Shown: in pieces, positions 33,951 through 36,476 of the stretch
How positions within the stretch are numbered: position 1 is the first letter of the stretch
Layout of the letters: each line of letters starts with the position of its first letter
Origin: Oscillospiraceae bacterium
GTDB taxonomy: Bacteria > Bacillota > Clostridia > Oscillospirales > Acutalibacteraceae
Assembly (NCBI GenBank): GCA_009779495.1
Contig: WRED01000019.1
Coordinates: forward strand, 1 to 36,476
Reading direction: 5' to 3'
Length of the DNA stretch: 36,476 bases
The notes under the pieces: model-generated
Told to the model about the DNA's origin: nothing
Seen by the model: only the letters and a program-made list of their open reading frames with translations
Databases searched by the model: none
Translations under genes and position numbers: made by a program

Positions 33951-34454
33951 CTAATCCTCCCAGCTCTCCCGCAGCTTAAACAGCGTACTCCGCACACCGT
34001 TTTTGTCGATCTCGCGGAAGCTCGCCCCGAAGTTCAGCCCCAGCCCTCTTCCCGACGGAAACAGGTCGTTCAGCGGGATCAGCACATACGCCCTCTCCAA
34101 TATGCGCGGATGCGGCAGGGTCAGCTCAAAGCTCTCGCTTTTGACGTTTTCATAAAGGAGAAGGTCAACGTCCAGCGTGCGCGGCCCGTTCCTGACCGTG
34201 CGCAGCCTGCCCGCCGCCGCTTCAAGCCCCAGTCCCGCGCCGAGCACCGTGTACGGCGACAGCTGCGTCTCGATAAGCACCGCCGCGTTGTAGAAATTGG
34301 GCTGCTCCGGCCCGTCTACCGGCTCCGTCTCATACACTTTCGATAGCGCGACGACCTCCGTCTGAGGCAGCAGCGCCAGCGACACGACGGCTTTCCTCAG
34401 CGCCGCGAAACGATCCCCGAGATTGGAGCCAAGTCCGATAACCGCTTTACTCAT
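33951..34454 (-). CDS. folK: 2-amino-4-hydroxy-6-hydroxymethyldihydropteridine pyrophosphokinase
   Basis: 167 residues, typical length. The N-terminal GLGSNLGDR and the signature GPRTLDVDLLLY, followed by LPHPRILERAYVL, define HPPK. It activates the pterin for condensation with p-aminobenzoate by FolP, encoded just upstream. The gene is the last of the fol cluster on this strand. Confidence 0.96.
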   Translation of the reverse strand: MSKAVIGLGSNLGDRFAALRKAVVSLALLPQTEVVALSKVYETEPVDGPEQPNFYNAAVLIETQLSPYTVLGAGLGLEAAAGRLRTVRNGPRTLDVDLLLYENVKSESFELTLPHPRILERAYVLIPLNDLFPSGRGLGLNFGASFREIDKNGVRSTLFKLRESWED

Positions 34455-34486
34455 ACTGTATGTTCAGTCCTTTCTTTAGAAGAAGA

Positions 34487-35716
34487 TTAGAGTCTGACTC
34501 TGTTGATTTCGATGCCTACTAAGCCGAAATCCGCCTTAATGGGCGCGTCCGGCTTTTTCAGCAGTATCCGAAGCTCACGGATGTCCGGGTATTTTTGGAA
34601 CAGACCGTCCGCCACATGCTGCGCCGCCCGCTCTATGAGGTCAAAGGAACGCTCCGTCATGCCGGTGATGACGCTTTTTATGATGCTCGCGTAGCTCACC
34701 GTGTCGCCTATTTGATCCGAGATAAACGCACGGCTGTTTTTGGCGATGATATCAATGTCGAGGGAGAAGAACTGGCCGTTCTCCTTTTCCTCCGCGTTTA
34801 CGCCGTGGTAAGCGAACACACGCAGATCGCGGATGATGATTTTATCGGGCGGCAGGGCTAACTGAACTGTGGGGACGGTGTCCGCCGCGCGGACGATCGC
34901 GTCAGCCGTTTTCGCGGCCGCTACCGCGCCGTATACGTCATGAACGCGTATCATATCCGCGCCGCCCGCAATCGCGATCGTGTGAGCCGCCGCAGTGCCG
35001 GAATCGCGCTTTTGCGGGGCAGCTTCGCCCGAAGCCTCGCCGACCACGCGCTTGCGCGACGCTCCCACGAGCAAGGCGCGGTTCCCGGCGCTGCGCTTAC
35101 AGAAAGCCGTCCCGCGCAAAACGGTCAAATCCTCCGAACGGCTTTTGCCGAAACCGATGCCCGGGTCGAGACAAACGCTTTCGGGGGAGATTCCCTGCGA
35201 ATCCGCGAAGTCAGCGGCTTCCTCAAAAAAACGCCTGATTCGCGTTAGCACGGGCACGGCGCCGTCTCTGTCCGCGTCCGCGCTCCCCCCGCATGTGATG
35301 ATCCAGCCCGCGTTATATTTCCTGATGACCCCGGCCATCACGGGATTCAAAACGCCGCTGACGTCGTTGATGATCGCCGCGCCGTTTTGAATCCCCGCCT
35401 CCGCTGTTTCGGGATTTTGCGTATCGACGGAAACAGGTATCGCAAGCTTGCCCACCAGCGCGTTGAGCACGGGCATAAGGCGGCTCATTTCCTCCCGCGC
35501 GGAGACGGGCGGCCGCCCCGGCGCCGTCGAGCACGCGCCGATGTCGATGATATCCGCGCCGTCATTTTGCATCCTCAGCGCGTGAGCAACCGCACTTTCC
35601 AAAGACGCGTACAGGCCGCCGTCGGAAAACGAGTTATCGGTCACATTCAATATGCCCATCACATAAGTCTTTTCACCCAAAGGGAAACAGAAATCCTGCC
35701 CATAAAACTTACTCAT
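34487..35716 (-). CDS. folP: Dihydropteroate synthase-dihydroneopterin aldolase fusion (FolP-FolB)
   Basis: 409 residues. Residues 1 to about 280 are dihydropteroate synthase: NVTDNSFSDGG (24-34), the STAPG loop (63-67), LDPGIGFGKS and GASRKR. Residues about 290-409 are dihydroneopterin aldolase, with RDLRVFAYHGVNAEEKENGQ and the YASI motif. The fusion joins steps on either side of FolK, which follows. Two loops differ from the common forms: NVTPDSF has become NVTDNSF and STRPG has become STAPG, losing an Arg near the substrate site. I chose ATG 35716 with AGGAG 5 nt upstream; the GTG at 35722 lies within that site. Confidence 0.93.
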   Translation of the reverse strand: MSKFYGQDFCFPLGEKTYVMGILNVTDNSFSDGGLYASLESAVAHALRMQNDGADIIDIGACSTAPGRPPVSAREEMSRLMPVLNALVGKLAIPVSVDTQNPETAEAGIQNGAAIINDVSGVLNPVMAGVIRKYNAGWIITCGGSADADRDGAVPVLTRIRRFFEEAADFADSQGISPESVCLDPGIGFGKSRSEDLTVLRGTAFCKRSAGNRALLVGASRKRVVGEASGEAAPQKRDSGTAAAHTIAIAGGADMIRVHDVYGAVAAAKTADAIVRAADTVPTVQLALPPDKIIIRDLRVFAYHGVNAEEKENGQFFSLDIDIIAKNSRAFISDQIGDTVSYASIIKSVITGMTERSFDLIERAAQHVADGLFQKYPDIRELRILLKKPDAPIKADFGLVGIEINRVRL

Positions 35717-35718
35717 AA

Positions 35719-35757
35719 CCACTCCTAATTACCAACGCCTAACTCCTGACGCCTATA
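35719..35757. repeat. Degenerate heptamer repeat at the folE stop
   Basis: On the minus strand it reads CAGGAGTTAGGCGTTGGTAA and continues TTAGGAG. The folE stop TAG (35741-35739) lies within it, and the last unit supplies the AGGAG ribosome binding site of folP. Confidence 0.55.
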
Positions 35758-36302
35758 AGCGACATAGCCTCCGCCCGGGTCTTGGCGTCGCGCCGCATGG
35801 TGCCGCGCAGAGCGGAGGTCTGCGTCTCGCTCCCGGCGGCACGGGCCCCGCGCATGGTCATGCACAGGTGCTGCGCCTCAATGATGACGGCTACGCCCTG
35901 GGCGTCCAGCTCCGCGTAGAGAAAATCCGCGATCTGCGCCGTCAGCCGCTCCTGCAGCTGGGGACGCTTGGCAAAGCAGTCAACGATCCGCGCAAGCTTC
36001 GACAGTCCGATGACCCGTCCGTCCTTTGGGATGTAAGCGATGTGCGCGCGTCCCATGAAAGGGATAAGATGATGCTCGCACATGGAATACAGCGGGATGT
36101 CGCGCACGACGACCATCTCGTCGTTGTCCTTTTCGTGGAAGATTTTCAGGTGACGCCTCGGATCGTCCGCGAGCCCCGAAAAAATTTCCTCATACATTTT
36201 CGCGACTCTTTCAGGCGTTTCCGAAAGGCCCTCGCGGTCCGATATTTCGCCGATGGCCTCCAGGATGTCACGCACGGCGTTTTCGATTTTTTTCAGATCC
36301 AT
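35739..36302 (-). CDS. folE: GTP cyclohydrolase I
   Basis: 187 residues, normal length. The zinc ligands C75, H78 (CEHHLIPF) and C147 (QHLCMTMRG) correspond to C110, H113 and C181 of the E. coli enzyme. [20 protein letters not shown] is also diagnostic. It converts GTP to dihydroneopterin triphosphate, the first step of folate synthesis. I chose ATG 36302 (MDLKKIENA) with AAAGGAAG upstream; the longer frame would extend into repeat DNA. The stop lies within a degenerate repeat leading into folP. Confidence 0.96.
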   Translation of the reverse strand: MDLKKIENAVRDILEAIGEISDREGLSETPERVAKMYEEIFSGLADDPRRHLKIFHEKDNDEMVVVRDIPLYSMCEHHLIPFMGRAHIAYIPKDGRVIGLSKLARIVDCFAKRPQLQERLTAQIADFLYAELDAQGVAVIIEAQHLCMTMRGARAAGSETQTSALRGTMRRDAKTRAEAMSLIGVRS

Positions 36303-36329
36303 AAATATATTCTTCCTTTGTCTTGTTCT

Positions 36330-36476
36330 TAGAACCTCCATATGAATACAGGTTCTTAGGGCGTGTTTGAAAAATTCCACGCGCATGTCTTTTTAGTGCT
36401 TTTTCCGTCGCACTGCGTTAAAATTTTTCGAAATACGGGCGTATTCCTGCAAAATTTCGCCTTGTGCGGCGAAAAA
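36330..36476. repeat. MITE-like palindromic element cut by the window edge
   Basis: AGAACCT (36331-36337) faces AGGTTCT (36350-36356) upstream of folE. From CTTAGGGCGTG onward there is a larger imperfect palindrome with arms of about 38 bp (TTTTTCCGTCGCACTGCGTT facing GTGCGGCGAAAAA), and it continues past the window. Parts match the element at 32248-32409 and the end at 6941-6950. Confidence 0.6.

Noticed and set aside
36303-36386. 28-residue N-terminal extension of folE
   Set aside because: It would read through the repeat element, lacks a ribosome binding site and is not part of the GTP cyclohydrolase I family.
1-36476. CRISPR arrays, tRNA or rRNA genes, complete insertion sequences
   Set aside because: I saw no regularly spaced direct repeats, no tRNA-like cloverleaf, no rRNA segments and no transposase gene in the window.

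Overview
This 36.5 kb window is chromosomal DNA, most likely from a member of class Clostridia (Bacillota). The reasons are a Firmicutes-type L10 leader RNA, Shine-Dalgarno sequences of the AAGGAGG kind, a MurE carrying the DNPR motif expected for meso-diaminopimelate, the radical-SAM/TIGR03915-type gene pair common in Clostridia, and RqcH. The core genes are GC-rich. A roughly 1 kb islet around 22.1-23.1 kb is clearly AT-rich. I cannot name a genus.

Layout. (1) 1-4476, plus strand: the 3' part of a very large secreted protein with seven InlB/Listeria-Bacteroides-type repeats, a GLUG-like segment and a dockerin-like C-terminus, closed by a strong terminator. (2) 4652-19811, plus strand: a division and cell wall (dcw) cluster with the order mraZ-rsmH-ftsL-ftsI-murE-murF-mraY-ftsW-murG-murA-ftsQ-ftsZ. 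It has a good promoter before mraZ and another before ftsZ; murD, murC, murB and ftsA are not in it. (3) 19877-22146, minus strand: a radical SAM protein and its TIGR03915-type partner, translationally overlapping and preceded by a promoter with a LexA/SOS-like box. A short remnant of a second rqcH lies at the 3' end and has given the partner protein a foreign tail. (4) 22166-23130: an AT-rich islet with a small Cys-rich ORF, two small XRE regulators and several palindromes. (5) 23212-28850, minus strand: an apparent operon metK-prmA(fused to a second methyltransferase)-rqcH-metallophosphoesterase. (6) 28924-29469, plus strand: an unidentified conserved-looking protein. (7) 29487-33803, minus strand: rpmG-secE-nusG-rplK-rplA, then a separately promoted L10 leader-rplJ-rplL unit; rpoB does not follow rplL. 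(8) 33951-36302, minus strand: folE-folP/folB fusion-folK.

How the genes work together. Region 2 makes lipid II and the divisome. Region 5 makes S-adenosylmethionine, methylates ribosomal protein L11 and rescues stalled 60S-type (50S) complexes. Region 7 makes L33, SecE, NusG, L11, L1, L10 and L7/L12. Region 8 covers steps of folate synthesis. Region 3 is probably a DNA-damage-linked function.

The most unusual points are: SecE with a 12-histidine, Asp-rich tail built from a 60-bp tandem repeat; the rqcH remnant that creates a chimeric protein end; the SOS-like box over the radical SAM pair; the PrmA-methyltransferase and FolP-FolB fusions; and families of palindromic, MITE-like or degenerate heptamer repeats that sit directly at stop codons.
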